Shown here: one piece after another, positions 15,362 through 24,235 of the stretch | How the letters are laid out: each line of letters starts with the position of its first letter | Numbering within the stretch: the first letter of the stretch is position 1 | Assembly: GCA_902489665.1 (NCBI GenBank) | Contig: CABUAT010000024.1 | Location: forward strand, 1 to 30,988 | From: an uncultured Collinsella sp. | GTDB lineage: Bacteria; Actinomycetota; Coriobacteriia; Coriobacteriales; Coriobacteriaceae | Direction of reading: 5' to 3' | Length of the DNA: 30,988 nucleotides | Program-made: the position numbers and the translations under genes | The notes under the pieces: generated by a model | Databases searched by the model: none | Seen by the model: the letters and a program-made list of their open reading frames with translations, nothing else | What the model was told of the DNA's origin: nothing

Positions 15362-15556
15362 GGCGGCTCCTTGGTGCTGCAGGTGTAAGTGGCTCAAGGA
15401 TACCGCAGGGCGCAGACATCGCGGCGTTTTGCTGAGGAGTTGCGGCTCGGATGGGTTCGAGACGCGTTGGCCTCGGCCTCGGTGGCTATTGACGCGGTTT
15501 TGTGTATGGGCAGGGTGGTTGCTTGGGCGGTTGGAGCTGCCAGCTGATTTGGCGAC

Positions 15557-15595
15557 ATAAAACAAAACAGCCCAGAGGACATAGCCTCTGAGCTG
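15557..15595 (-). terminator. Terminator of tRNA-Val
   Basis: On the minus strand an 11-bp stem CAGCTCAGAGG / CCTCTGGGCTG (one G-T pair, 6-nt loop; plus-strand 15568-15595) is followed by TTTTGTTTTA. It lies 8 bp after the encoded CCA. Confidence 0.85.
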
Positions 15596-15603
15596 CGAAC
15601 ATT

Positions 15604-15678
15604 TGGTGGGCGTTAGAAGATTTGAACTTCTGACCTCTTCCGTGTCAGGGAAGCGCTCTCCCCCTGAGCTAAACGCCC
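15604..15678 (-). tRNA. tRNA-Val, anticodon GAC
   Basis: Minus-strand 75-nt tRNA with the CCA end encoded. Acceptor arms GGGCGTT / AACGCCC pair fully, the D arm contains AGCTCAGGGGGAGAGC, the anticodon stem CTTCC / GGAAG encloses loop CTGACAC (anticodon GAC), and the T arm GTTCAAATC is standard. No second copy of its 3' end is visible nearby, so there is no sign of an integrated element here. Confidence 0.96.
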
Positions 15679-15707
15679 GATCAAGGGTGCGCAAGCGCGC
15701 AAGGGAT

Positions 15708-15736
15708 AATATAACGGAGCCTGAACTCGGTGGCAA
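15708..15736 (-). promoter_or_regulatory. Promoter of tRNA-Val
   Basis: On the minus strand TTGCCA (plus 15731-15736), a 17-bp spacer, and TATATT (plus 15708-15713), placed about 30 bp before the mature tRNA. Confidence 0.7.
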
Positions 15737-15967
15737 GAACATTTTTAAAAATCGCTTACATTGTGGAATTCGGGGGCTTTGTCGTATCCATTTCAAAAGA
15801 GCCTGCTGCCGCGATTTGGCTGTCGCATAATGCAAGGCCATTGCGGTATCGAGCTATGGAAAGACGCCTGTGGAATTGTCCTACCGATAAGCGGACAAGC
15901 CTCCAGCTGGTGACTTCGCCGTGGTAAGGTAAGCCGAATTGTTTCCAGGCTGTTTCGGGGGAGTGGA

Positions 15968-16990
15968 ATGAGCAAAGAGTGTGTCGAGCAGGTCGAAGGC
16001 GCAGGGGCTTCGGTGCCGATGACCGATATATCGAACATTGATGTTCCCGAGGGCACCGACGAGCTCAGCCGCAACACCCGTCGCGCATGGCGCGACCGCC
16101 TGAACAGCGCTTCGACGCGCAAGATGATCACGGGCGTCTTGGCTACGCTGGTGGGCGGTTCGTTTTGGGGCTTTTCGGGCACCAGCGCGAGCTTTCTGTT
16201 CGATACCTACCACGTCGACACCTTGTGGCTTATGAGCGTGCGTCAGATTCTCGCCGGCCTGCTCTTTATGGCCGTGGTTGTTACGCGCGACCGCGAGCGC
16301 CTGATTAAGCTCTGGACCACACCCGCCGATCGCAAGCAGCTGCTGCTCTTTACCGCTTTTGGCCTGCTGTTCAACCAGTTTTGCTATCTTTCGGCCGTGC
16401 GCCTGACCAATGCCGGAACCGCGACGGTGCTCCAGTGCCTGCAGCTCGTTATCATCATGGGCTACGCCTGCGTGACCGATCGCCGCATGCCGCGTACTCG
16501 CGAAGTCATCGGCATTGGCCTAGCTCTGGGTGGAACCTTTTTAATCGCCACCGGCGGCGACCCTACCAGCCTGAATATCTCGCCGCTTGGCCTGGCAGCA
16601 GGTCTTATGTGTGCGGTCAGCGCCGCGTGTATGGCGGTGATTCCCGCCAAGATCCTGCCCGAATACGGCAGCCCCATCGTCACGGGCTCGGCAATGCTCA
16701 CGGCGGGCGTGGTCTCATGTGTCTTCGTGCAGCCCTGGGCGCATATGCCGGCGCTCGACGCTGCCGGCGTCGAGGCGCTCGCGGTGTTCGTGGTTATCGG
16801 CTCGTTTTTTGCTTACATGCTCTATATGCAGGGCGTTAAGGACATCGGCTCGGTGCGCGCGAGCCTCATCGGAACTGTGGAGCCGGTTTCGGCGACCATC
16901 ACCAGCGCCGTTATGCTGGGCACGGTGTTTTTGCCGACCGACCTTATCGGCTTTGTCATGATCATCGTGATGATGTTCCTCACAGTGTAG
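15968..16990 (+). CDS. EamA-family (DMT) transporter
   Basis: A 340-aa integral membrane protein with about ten membrane segments in two EamA halves: about residues 55-190 and 200-340, after a hydrophilic N-terminus of about 55 residues. GSFWGFSGTSASFLF begins the first half, and IGTVEPVSATI near residue 300 is the conserved EamA end block. Proteins of this superfamily export or import small metabolites; the substrate cannot be predicted. GGGGGAG precedes ATG. It stands alone: tRNA-Val is divergent upstream and the DUF4012-type gene follows after 149 bp, in which I see no gene or clear terminator. Confidence 0.9.
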   Translation: MSKECVEQVEGAGASVPMTDISNIDVPEGTDELSRNTRRAWRDRLNSASTRKMITGVLATLVGGSFWGFSGTSASFLFDTYHVDTLWLMSVRQILAGLLFMAVVVTRDRERLIKLWTTPADRKQLLLFTAFGLLFNQFCYLSAVRLTNAGTATVLQCLQLVIIMGYACVTDRRMPRTREVIGIGLALGGTFLIATGGDPTSLNISPLGLAAGLMCAVSAACMAVIPAKILPEYGSPIVTGSAMLTAGVVSCVFVQPWAHMPALDAAGVEALAVFVVIGSFFAYMLYMQGVKDIGSVRASLIGTVEPVSATITSAVMLGTVFLPTDLIGFVMIIVMMFLTV

Positions 16991-17139
16991 CTAGCGCCGC
17001 CGCCAAGACAGAAAAGGTGTTGTGCCGCATTTTCGCCAATTGACGTCCGTGTCTGGAGTTTAGCTGTCGATGCTCAAAATGCCATAAACTGGTAACGTTA
17101 TGGATTTTTTCATTGCGACTCAATTGCGAGGATTTCTTT

Positions 17140-19452
17140 ATGGCTGGTAATCACTTTAAGGGCAGCGATAGCGGCCGCCCTGCAGTTCCGCCGCGTCCGA
17201 ACGGGGCTGGTAAGGCCGGCACGCCGGGCGGCGCTGGACAGGGCGGTTCCGGTAAGCGCGTGTCCCCGGGCGAGACGGCGATGTTTACCGCTCTGTACGA
17301 GCAGTCTCAAAAGGCAAAAAAGACCGGCCGTGCAAGAGGAAATGTCTTTGCGGACAGTGCAACCTCCGCGTCGCAGCCGAGCGGGGCTCCTTCGGTACCC
17401 GCGAACAACGCGGGTGCTGCCAACGCCGCGAATGGCGCCGGCAGCGTTAATGCCGGCAAGGCCGCCAACAATACTCCCTCTGCCGGTGGCGCGGGGCTTA
17501 CGGGTAACCTTGGCACGATTTACACCGGCGCCTCCGAGACTGGCACGTTCGCCCGCCTGGATGATAGCGGTGCCGAGTTTGCGGGCTCGGGTTCCAAGGA
17601 AGATTATTACGATTTTGGTTTGAACTACGGTAGCGACGCTTCGTCGAGTTCGACCTCTGACGGTCTGGTCCGTCATCGCCATCGCAAGGGCGAGCGCAAA
17701 AAGCGTCACACCGGCGCCATTATTGCCGCTGCGGTCGCGGTGCTTCTCGTTGCGCTTGGCGCAAGCGGCTTTATGCTGCTTAACTCGGCAAAGACCGTAA
17801 AGAGCGAAGCGAAGGAGGCTGTCGAGATCGTCGGTGGCCTTAAGGACAAGGTCACGTCGGGCGATTTTTCGACGCTGCCTGACGACGCGAAGAAGATCGA
17901 TGAGCTCTGCAACAGCATGAAGGCGGAGACCTCGAGCCCGCTGTGGACGGCGGCTTCGTTTATCCCGGTGTATGGCAGCGATATCAATGCGGCCCGCACC
18001 ATGATTGATGCCCTGTCCGATGTCTCGAGCAACGCGCTGGTTCCCATGGCCGATAACCTCTCGCAGGCCACGCCCGGCAAGCTGTTCCAGGACGGCATGA
18101 TTAACGTGTCCGCGCTACAGGCCGTTGCCGATTCGCTTTCCGATAGCTCCAAGGTGTTCAAGAGCGCCAACGAGAAGGTTCAGGGCATTGGCGATACTCA
18201 TATTTCCCAGGTGACCGAGCTGGTCGATAAGGCCAAGGACGGCTTTGCCACCCTCAACGGTGCGGTTGACGCGGCGGAGAAGGTCGCCCCCGTCCTTCCC
18301 CAGATGCTCGGCGCCAACGGCCAGACGCGCAACTACCTTATGTACGCCATGAACAACGTCGAGATTCGTGCCTGCGGCGGCTTTGGCGGTTCGCAGGGCC
18401 TGATTTCGGTCACCGACGGTCAGATGTCGATTGGCGAGTTTGTTCCCCGCATTGGACTCAGCGAGGATGAGGCAGTCGAGAGCGTCGACGAAGAGGATGA
18501 GGCGCTGTTCGGCAACCACAGTAACCTGTACAACTCGGGCAATACCTATTCGCCTGATTGGCCCCGCAACTCGCAGCGTGTCGCCGCACTGTGGAAGTCC
18601 CAGTATGGACAGGACGTTGATGGCGTCATCGGTATCGACCCGGTGTTCCTGCAGTATCTGCTGGGCCTGGTCGGTAACGTGTCACTGCCCGACGGAACGG
18701 TTGTCGACGGCACCAACGCCGCAAAGGTCCTCATGCACGATGTGTACTGGAACTATCCGGTCGAGGAGTCAGACGGCATCTTTGCATCCGTCGCCAGCGC
18801 TGCCTTCGACAAGGTCCTTGGCGGTATCGGCGATGTCGATGTTACGAAGCTTGTCAGCGCCGTTGAGCGCGGTGCCGAAGAGGGCCGCCTGATCGCGTGG
18901 ATGAGAAACGATGATGAGCAGAATGCCATCAAAGAGACGGGCATTGACGCTTCGCTGCCCAATCCGGATGACCCGAGTGCCGATCCTGTTGCCGGCGTTT
19001 ACTTTAACAACCTGAGCTTCTCCAAGCTCGACTGGTACCTGAACGCTGATACGCAGATTGGCCAGGGCATCAAGAACGGTGACGGCACGTGCTCCTATCG
19101 CATCACCGTTACCCTGACGAACATCATGACGCAGGAGGAGGCTGGCAAGCTGCCCGACTACGTTGCGGCGAGCGCACCCGATGCCGCGCGTGACGACGAG
19201 CGTCTGAATGTCTCACTGTTTGCCCCGACGGGCGGCAACATTACTGATCTGACCGTCGAGGGCACCCAGTTTGGTCTCGGCGCCGCTACGTGGCATGGAA
19301 TCCCCTTCTATTCGGGCACCGTTGACCTGCATGCTGGCGAGACGACGACGATCACGTATACGCTGACCACGTCGGCCGAGGCGGGGGACAAGCCGCTTAC
19401 GCTGCGTCAGACTCCTACATGCCAGGCGGCTCGCGACAGCGCGTCGGCGTAG
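17140..19452 (+). CDS. DUF4012-type single-pass surface protein
   Basis: A 770-aa protein. Residues 1 to about 190 are a low-complexity, Gly/Ala/Asn/Ser-rich cytoplasmic part ending in a basic stretch (RHRHRKGERKKRH). One membrane helix follows (about 192-214, GAIIAAAVAVLLVALGASGF). The remaining 550 residues are outside the cell and contain the DUF4012 core: YLMYAMNNVEIRACGGFGG near residue 400 and DGVIGIDPVFLQYLLG near 498. DUF4012 proteins are often found with cell-surface polysaccharide genes, and glmM follows here, so an envelope role is likely but unproven. GAGGA supports ATG 17140. No LPXTG-type anchor is present. Confidence 0.85.
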   Translation: MAGNHFKGSDSGRPAVPPRPNGAGKAGTPGGAGQGGSGKRVSPGETAMFTALYEQSQKAKKTGRARGNVFADSATSASQPSGAPSVPANNAGAANAANGAGSVNAGKAANNTPSAGGAGLTGNLGTIYTGASETGTFARLDDSGAEFAGSGSKEDYYDFGLNYGSDASSSSTSDGLVRHRHRKGERKKRHTGAIIAAAVAVLLVALGASGFMLLNSAKTVKSEAKEAVEIVGGLKDKVTSGDFSTLPDDAKKIDELCNSMKAETSSPLWTAASFIPVYGSDINAARTMIDALSDVSSNALVPMADNLSQATPGKLFQDGMINVSALQAVADSLSDSSKVFKSANEKVQGIGDTHISQVTELVDKAKDGFATLNGAVDAAEKVAPVLPQMLGANGQTRNYLMYAMNNVEIRACGGFGGSQGLISVTDGQMSIGEFVPRIGLSEDEAVESVDEEDEALFGNHSNLYNSGNTYSPDWPRNSQRVAALWKSQYGQDVDGVIGIDPVFLQYLLGLVGNVSLPDGTVVDGTNAAKVLMHDVYWNYPVEESDGIFASVASAAFDKVLGGIGDVDVTKLVSAVERGAEEGRLIAWMRNDDEQNAIKETGIDASLPNPDDPSADPVAGVYFNNLSFSKLDWYLNADTQIGQGIKNGDGTCSYRITVTLTNIMTQEEAGKLPDYVAASAPDAARDDERLNVSLFAPTGGNITDLTVEGTQFGLGAATWHGIPFYSGTVDLHAGETTTITYTLTTSAEAGDKPLTLRQTPTCQAARDSASA

Positions 19453-19489
19453 GGTTTTTCTGGTAGCGCAGATAATCGAGTACCATTTT

Positions 19490-19522
19490 GGGGCGGACAG
19501 GCAATCTGTTCGCCCCTATTTT
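19490..19522 (+). terminator. Terminator or leader hairpin just before glmM
   Basis: Stem GGGGCGGACAG / CTGTTCGCCCC (19490-19500, 19506-19516; one G-T pair), 5-nt loop, then TATTTT. It ends directly before the glmM ribosome site TAAGGAG. A -10-like GATAAT lies upstream at about 19471, so the hairpin may be in the glmM leader. Confidence 0.7.
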
Positions 19523-19535
19523 GTAAGGAGAGCGC

Positions 19536-20867
19536 ATGAAGTACTTTGGCACCGACGGCTTTCGCGGCGAGGCCAACGTTGGGCTGACGGTAGAGCACGC
19601 TTATAAGATTGGCCGTTTTGTGGGCTGGTATTATGGCGCCAACCGCAGTGCTAAGGCGCGCGTTATCGTGGGCAAGGACACACGTCGCTCGAGTTATATG
19701 TTCGAGGCGGCGCTGGTGAGCGGTCTGGTCGCGAGCGGTGCGGACGCCTATATGCTGCACGTGATCCCGACGCCGGGCGTGGCGCATCAGACCGTGGAGG
19801 GCTGCTTCGATTGCGGCATCATGATCAGCGCGAGCCACAACCCGTTTTGCGATAACGGCATTAAGCTCGTCAATAGCGACGGTTTTAAGATGGACGAGGA
19901 CGTACTGGAGCTCATCGAGGACTACATCGATGGCAAGAGCGAAGTTCCGTTGGCCACGGGCAACCACATCGGTGCCACGGTGGACTACATGCAGGGCCGC
20001 AACCGCTACATTGCTTCGCTCATTGCAAGTGCGAACTTTTCGCTGCAGGGCGTCAAGATCGGTATCGACTGCGCCAACGGCTCGGCTTCCTCGGTGGCCA
20101 AGCCGGTGTTTGACGCGCTCGGTGCCGACGTGCGCGTGATCAATGCCGCGCCCGATGGCTTTAACATCAACGTCGACTGCGGCTCCACGCATATGGAGCG
20201 TCTGCAGCGCCATGTGGTGGAGCAGGGCCTGGACGTGGGTTTTGCCTACGATGGCGATGCCGACCGCTGCCTGGCCGTGGATGAGCGCGGTCGCGTGGTA
20301 GACGGCGACCAGATCCTGTACGTGTGCGGCGTGTATCTGAACAAGCACGGTCGCCTTTCGGGCGGTACCGTGGTGCCGACGATTGCCAGCAACTTTGGCC
20401 TGATCAAGTCGTTGGAGCTTGCCGGTCTGAGCGCCGTGACCAGCGGCGTGGGCGACCGTCACGTGTATGCCAAGATGCGCGAGGGCGGCTACAGCCTGGG
20501 CGGCGAGCAGACGGGCCATACGATCTTTGGCGATATCGAGCGCACGGGCGACGGCATTATGACCTCGCTGCGCGTGATGGAAGTGATTCGTGCCGAGCGC
20601 GAGACGCTCTCGCAGCTCACGGCACCGTGCAAGCTGCTGCCGCAGGCGCAGATCGCCGTGCACGTGGCGGACAAGGACGCCGCGCTCGAGAACATGGGCG
20701 TGCAGAACGCCATCGCCGAGGCCGAGGCGTCGCTGGCAGATGAGGGCCGCGTGCTCGTGCGCAAGAGCGGAACCGAGTCGGTGATTCGTGTGCTGGCTGA
20801 GGCTCCGGACCAATCGGCCGCCGACGCCGCCATGAAGCGCATCGCCGCCGCACTGGAAGCTTTATAG
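19536..20867 (+). CDS. glmM: Phosphoglucosamine mutase
   Basis: A 443-aa alpha-D-phosphohexomutase that converts glucosamine-6-P to glucosamine-1-P for UDP-GlcNAc and peptidoglycan synthesis. It starts MKYFGTDGFRGEAN, the GlmM signature. The catalytic phosphoserine is Ser100 in SASHNP, the magnesium site is D239-G-D241-A-D243-R, the sugar-binding loop is GGEQTGH, and the phosphate-binding loop is RKSGTES near the C-terminus. Length is as usual. TAAGGAG gives a strong ribosome site, and a hairpin ends just before it. No glmS gene or ribozyme is in the window. Confidence 0.96.
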   Translation: MKYFGTDGFRGEANVGLTVEHAYKIGRFVGWYYGANRSAKARVIVGKDTRRSSYMFEAALVSGLVASGADAYMLHVIPTPGVAHQTVEGCFDCGIMISASHNPFCDNGIKLVNSDGFKMDEDVLELIEDYIDGKSEVPLATGNHIGATVDYMQGRNRYIASLIASANFSLQGVKIGIDCANGSASSVAKPVFDALGADVRVINAAPDGFNINVDCGSTHMERLQRHVVEQGLDVGFAYDGDADRCLAVDERGRVVDGDQILYVCGVYLNKHGRLSGGTVVPTIASNFGLIKSLELAGLSAVTSGVGDRHVYAKMREGGYSLGGEQTGHTIFGDIERTGDGIMTSLRVMEVIRAERETLSQLTAPCKLLPQAQIAVHVADKDAALENMGVQNAIAEAEASLADEGRVLVRKSGTESVIRVLAEAPDQSAADAAMKRIAAALEAL

Positions 20868-20894
20868 TTACGCGGTTTTACCAAACCGCGTAAC
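20867..20894 (+). other. Perfect hairpin overlapping the glmM stop codon
   Basis: 12-bp stem GTTACGCGGTTT / AAACCGCGTAAC with loop TACC, beginning at the last base of the glmM stop. There is no T tract, so it may protect the mRNA 3' end or slow polymerase before the larger palindrome that follows. Confidence 0.65.
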
Positions 20895-20907
20895 TGCTCG
20901 ACGCTGC

Positions 20908-21006
20908 AAACGGCCCCAAGCGGCAATCTGACGTTCAATTTCAAGGGCGCGACCAGAAGGTCAGCGCCCTTTCATTTCACGTCACCTTGCTCGCTTGGGG
21001 CCGTTT
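20908..21006. repeat. 99-bp concentric palindrome between glmM and the M32 gene
   Basis: Three nested inverted repeats share one centre near 20957: AAACGGCCCCAAGCG / its complement (20908-20922, 20992-21006, 15 bp perfect), TGACGT / ACGTCA (20929-20934, 20979-20984), and AAGGGCGC-GACC / GGTC-a-GCGCCCTT (20943-20971). The inner hairpin is followed by TTTC and the outer by TTTT. It lies between convergent genes, so a bidirectional terminator is the plain reading. Confidence 0.8.
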
Positions 21007-21072
21007 TCGCTGACTTTGCCAAGACATTGGCGTCAACATGGTTGGCGTTGGCGATGGCGTGCTGGTCAATCC

Positions 21073-22647
21073 TTACAGCTCGTAGAGCGTGGTGAACTTG
21101 TCCTGCAGGTAGCTGCAGTAGTAGCGGGCATCGAACGCCATGCCGCACGCGCCCTTGATGAGCTCCGGCGCGTCCTTGGCGCGGCCCCACTGCCAAATGT
21201 GCTCGCCCAGCCAGGCGCGGACGGGTGTCAGGTCGCCGCTCGCGCAGGCGCCGGTAAGGTCGACGCCGTCGCGGCACATGGCCGGCACAAACATGGCGTC
21301 GTAGGCGCTGCCCAGCGCATAGGTGGGGAAGTAGCCAAACGAGCCGCCGCTCCAGTGCGTATCCTGTAGGCAGCCGTGCGTGTCGTCGGGAACGGGAATG
21401 CCCAGGTACTCATCCATGAAGCGGTTCCAAAGCGCGGGGATGTCCTTGGCCGTGGCCTCGCCGGCAAACAGCATGCGCTCGATCTCGTAGCGCACCATAA
21501 CGTGCAGCGGATAGGTGAGCTCGTCGGCCTCGGTGCGGATCAGCGAAGGCTGCGCGATGTTCACGGCGTGGTAGAGCGTGTCCTCGTCGACGTCGCCGTA
21601 GACCTCGGGTGCGTGGCGGCGCAGCACCTCGAGCAGCGGTCCCATAAAGGCGCGGCTGCGACCCACGGTGTTCTCGAAGAAGCGGCTCTGGCTCTCGTGG
21701 ATGCCCATGGACGTACCGCCCTCCAGGCAGGTGCGCGCGTAGGCGGGGTTAACGCCCAGTTCGTACATGGCGTGGCCGGCCTCGTGGATGATGCTGTAGA
21801 CGTTGGAGATGCAGTCGTCCTCGTAGATGTGCGTGGCGATGCGCGCGTCACCCACGGCAAAGCCCTCGCTAAACGGATGCTCGGTAAAGGCAAGCGTGGT
21901 GTCGTCCAGGTCTAGGCCGACGAGCTTCATAAGGTCAAAGCTCATGGCGCGCTGGGCGGCCTCGGGCACGCGGGCATGCAAAAAGTCGGCAGCGGGCTGC
22001 TGGCCGCGCTCGCCGATGGCGTGCACGAGCGGCACGACCGTGGCCTTAACCTCCTCGCAAAACGCGTCGAAGCTCTTGGCAGAAAGGCCGCGCTCGTACT
22101 GGTCGAGCCAAACGTCGTATGGGTCGCGCTTGGGGTCCATGAGCTCGGCCTGATGCTTAAGCTGGGCGACGATTCTATCCACATAGGGCTCAAAGCTCGC
22201 CCAGTCATTGGCCGTCTTGGCCTTGTGCCACACGGCGTCGGCCTCGCAGGTGAGCCTGGTCCAGGCCTCGGCTTCTTCGGTGGGAATGGCGCTTGCCTCG
22301 CGCTGGTCGCGGCCGAGCACGCGAATCTCGTCGAGCAGCTGCGAGTCGTCGATCTTGCCGCCTGCAACCGTCTCACGCGCGAGAGAGCGCACGAGCTCAA
22401 CGGACTTTTTGCTGGTCAGGAGCTTGTGATGTTCGCCGGCTAGGGTGCCCATAGCATTGGCGCGGGCCGCGGCGCCGTTGGCGGGGGCAATCGTCGCGCC
22501 ATCGAACTCGGCAATCTTGAGCAGGTACTCGCGGGTCCACAGTTTGCCTTCGAGCTTGCGGAGCTTCTTGATGCTCTTGCCCGCCTTGGCGTTCTTAGAG
22601 GCCTTGGCCACGGCGGCCTTGGCCTTCTTATCGAGATTCTTTCCCAT
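21073..22647 (-). CDS. M32-family metallocarboxypeptidase (carboxypeptidase Taq type)
   Basis: A 524-aa cytoplasmic zinc carboxypeptidase of family M32, which removes C-terminal amino acids from peptides. Metal ligands are visible in H288-E-A-G-H292 and in GIHESQS with Glu318; IRTEADELTYPLHV and the FDGATIAP region are further family blocks. Compared with typical members of about 500 aa it has a Lys/Ala-rich N-terminal extension of roughly 30 residues. AAGGA lies upstream of ATG 22647 on the minus strand. It is divergent from the pheST T-box and convergent with glmM. Its identity is secure; its physiological peptides are not known. Confidence 0.95.
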   Translation of the reverse strand: MGKNLDKKAKAAVAKASKNAKAGKSIKKLRKLEGKLWTREYLLKIAEFDGATIAPANGAAARANAMGTLAGEHHKLLTSKKSVELVRSLARETVAGGKIDDSQLLDEIRVLGRDQREASAIPTEEAEAWTRLTCEADAVWHKAKTANDWASFEPYVDRIVAQLKHQAELMDPKRDPYDVWLDQYERGLSAKSFDAFCEEVKATVVPLVHAIGERGQQPAADFLHARVPEAAQRAMSFDLMKLVGLDLDDTTLAFTEHPFSEGFAVGDARIATHIYEDDCISNVYSIIHEAGHAMYELGVNPAYARTCLEGGTSMGIHESQSRFFENTVGRSRAFMGPLLEVLRRHAPEVYGDVDEDTLYHAVNIAQPSLIRTEADELTYPLHVMVRYEIERMLFAGEATAKDIPALWNRFMDEYLGIPVPDDTHGCLQDTHWSGGSFGYFPTYALGSAYDAMFVPAMCRDGVDLTGACASGDLTPVRAWLGEHIWQWGRAKDAPELIKGACGMAFDARYYCSYLQDKFTTLYEL

Positions 22648-22764
22648 ACCTATATCCTTGATCTCGCAGACCGGACGCCACGGGTGGGCGTGCGGCCAGT
22701 TTGCACAGCTACCTGCCTTGTACCCAGTGCGAACAAAACGGAACGCGGCGATATACTCGCAGAA

Positions 22765-23066
22765 TGTGTTATCCTATAGCCCAATGCGTTGACGGAGAGG
22801 GTTTTGCCCGCCGCGTCGCCGGCAAGAGAGGGAAGGTCATGGGCTGCAAGCCTTCCTACGGTGGCAAGGGCCAAGCGTTCACTCCCGAGCAGCAACCTCA
22901 ACGGGCGCGCGGCCAGCGGCGGCGAAGCCCCAGTAGGGAAGCCGTGAGCCTCGCGATAAGGGGCGCAGAGTGGGCACGGCGGGCCAGACATCCGCCGGGT
23001 CAAACAAGGTGGTACCGCGGAATTCAACCGTCCTTGGGCAATGCACATGCCCGAGGGCGGTTTTTT
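22765..23066 (+). promoter_or_regulatory. T-box riboswitch controlling pheST
   Basis: The leader carries the T-box core AAGGTGGTACCGCGG (23006-23020), which pairs with the uncharged tRNA 3' end, followed by a terminator. Upstream lies a long Stem I with the apical hairpin GGAAGG / CCTTCC (22841-22856) preceded by AGAGAG. The best specifier candidate is TTC at 22878-22880 (in AAGCGTTCACTCC), which fits phenylalanine and the genes controlled; a TAC at 22857 directly after the apical hairpin is a less likely alternative. A -10-like TATACT is at 22752-22757. Uncharged tRNA-Phe should stabilise the antiterminator and permit pheST transcription. Confidence 0.9.
23027..23066 (+). terminator. T-box terminator hairpin
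   Basis: 14-bp stem (23027-23040 with 23048-23061, two G-T pairs), 7-nt loop, T run 23061-23066. Its 5' arm overlaps the region that pairs with the T-box core in the alternative antiterminator. Confidence 0.88.
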
Positions 23067-23152
23067 GTTACCGAACCGGGCCGCGTTTTCGCAACGTCAG
23101 GCGGCGGCAGCCGCCTCGGCGAGCGGGGAGCGCGAGAGACGAAAGGGAAGAC

Positions 23153-24229
23153 ATGAGTCTGATTGATGATCTGGTCAAACTCGAGGAAGAGGCCAAGGAG
23201 CTCGTCGCAGGCGCCGACGACGCCACAAAGCTCGAGGCCGCGCGCGTTGAGCTGCTCGGCCGCAAGGGCCGCATTACCGGCCTGATGCGCATGATGGGCA
23301 AGCTCGCCCCCGAGGATCGTCCCGTGATGGGCAAGCGCGCCAACGAGATGCGCCAGCTGATTGAGGGCATGCTCGACGAGCGCACCACCGAGATGAAGGC
23401 CGCCGCCCTCAAGCACGCACTCGAGCACGACGCCGTCGACATCACGCTGCCGGGCATCCGTCCGCAGATCGGCCACCAGCACCTGATCAAGCAGATCATC
23501 GAGGAGGCCGAGGACATCTTCTGCGGCATCGGCTACACCGTCGAGTCCGGCCCCATGGTCGACACCTCCTATTACAACTTCACCGCGCTCAATGCTCCTA
23601 TGGATCACCCGAGCCGCTCGGCCCGCGATACCTTCTACGTGGTCGACAACAACCCCGGCAGCGTCGCGCACCCCGAGGCTCATGCCCACGGCGAGTCCGA
23701 TGTGCTGCTGCGCACCCAGACCTCGGGCGTGCAGATTCACACCATGGAGTCGCAGAAGCCGCCCATCTACATGATCTGCCCAGGCACCGTCTACCGTCCC
23801 GACACGGCCGATGCCTGCCACCTGCCGCAGTTCAACCAGATCGAGGGCCTGGTCGTCGACGAGGGCATCACCTTTGGCGACCTTAAGGGCACGCTTGACT
23901 ACTTTGTTAAGTGCATGTTTGGCGAGGACCGCAAGACGCGCTACCGCCCGCACTTCTTCCCCTTCACCGAGCCCAGCTGCGAGGTGGACGTGAGCTGCCA
24001 CGTGTGCGGCGGCAAGGGCTGCAACTTCTGCAAGCACAGCGGCTGGATCGAGATCCTGGGCTGCGGCATGGTCGACCCCAACGTCCTGATCAACTGCGGC
24101 ATCGATCCCGAGAAGTACACCGGCTTCGCCTTTGGCATTGGCGCCGAGCGCGTCGCGGCCCTGCGCTACGACCTGCCCGACCTCAGAACCCTGATGACAG
24201 GCGATATGCGTTTCCTGAACCAATTTTAG
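23153..24229 (+). CDS. pheS: Phenylalanyl-tRNA synthetase alpha subunit
   Basis: A 358-aa class II synthetase alpha chain. The N-terminal 100 residues are a coiled-coil-type arm; the catalytic core includes motif 2 (TVYRPDTADACHLPQFNQIEG) and motif 3 (GFAFGIGAERVAAL). A cysteine cluster CHVCGGKGCNFC near residue 284 is also seen in many bacterial PheS proteins. It attaches phenylalanine to tRNA-Phe as an alpha2-beta2 enzyme with PheT. ATG 23153 is preceded by AAAGGGAAG; the upstream frame reads into the T-box and is not coding. pheT follows after an unusually structured 162-bp gap. Confidence 0.97.
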   Translation: MSLIDDLVKLEEEAKELVAGADDATKLEAARVELLGRKGRITGLMRMMGKLAPEDRPVMGKRANEMRQLIEGMLDERTTEMKAAALKHALEHDAVDITLPGIRPQIGHQHLIKQIIEEAEDIFCGIGYTVESGPMVDTSYYNFTALNAPMDHPSRSARDTFYVVDNNPGSVAHPEAHAHGESDVLLRTQTSGVQIHTMESQKPPIYMICPGTVYRPDTADACHLPQFNQIEGLVVDEGITFGDLKGTLDYFVKCMFGEDRKTRYRPHFFPFTEPSCEVDVSCHVCGGKGCNFCKHSGWIEILGCGMVDPNVLINCGIDPEKYTGFAFGIGAERVAALRYDLPDLRTLMTGDMRFLNQF

Positions 24230-24235
24230 GCTTGC

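Noticed and set aside
15604..15678. tRNA-Val as attachment site of an integrated element
   Set aside because: I found no second copy of the tRNA 3' end in the window and no integrase beside it.
15362..15841. Long N-terminal extension of the DUF5710-type protein (160 codons)
   Set aside because: That frame runs through the tRNA-Val gene and its terminator; a clear AAGGAG ribosome site supports the start at 15361.
22970..23152. N-terminal extension of PheS by 61 residues
   Set aside because: It reads through the T-box antiterminator and terminator; AAAGGGAAG before ATG 23153 and the usual PheS N-terminus fix the start.
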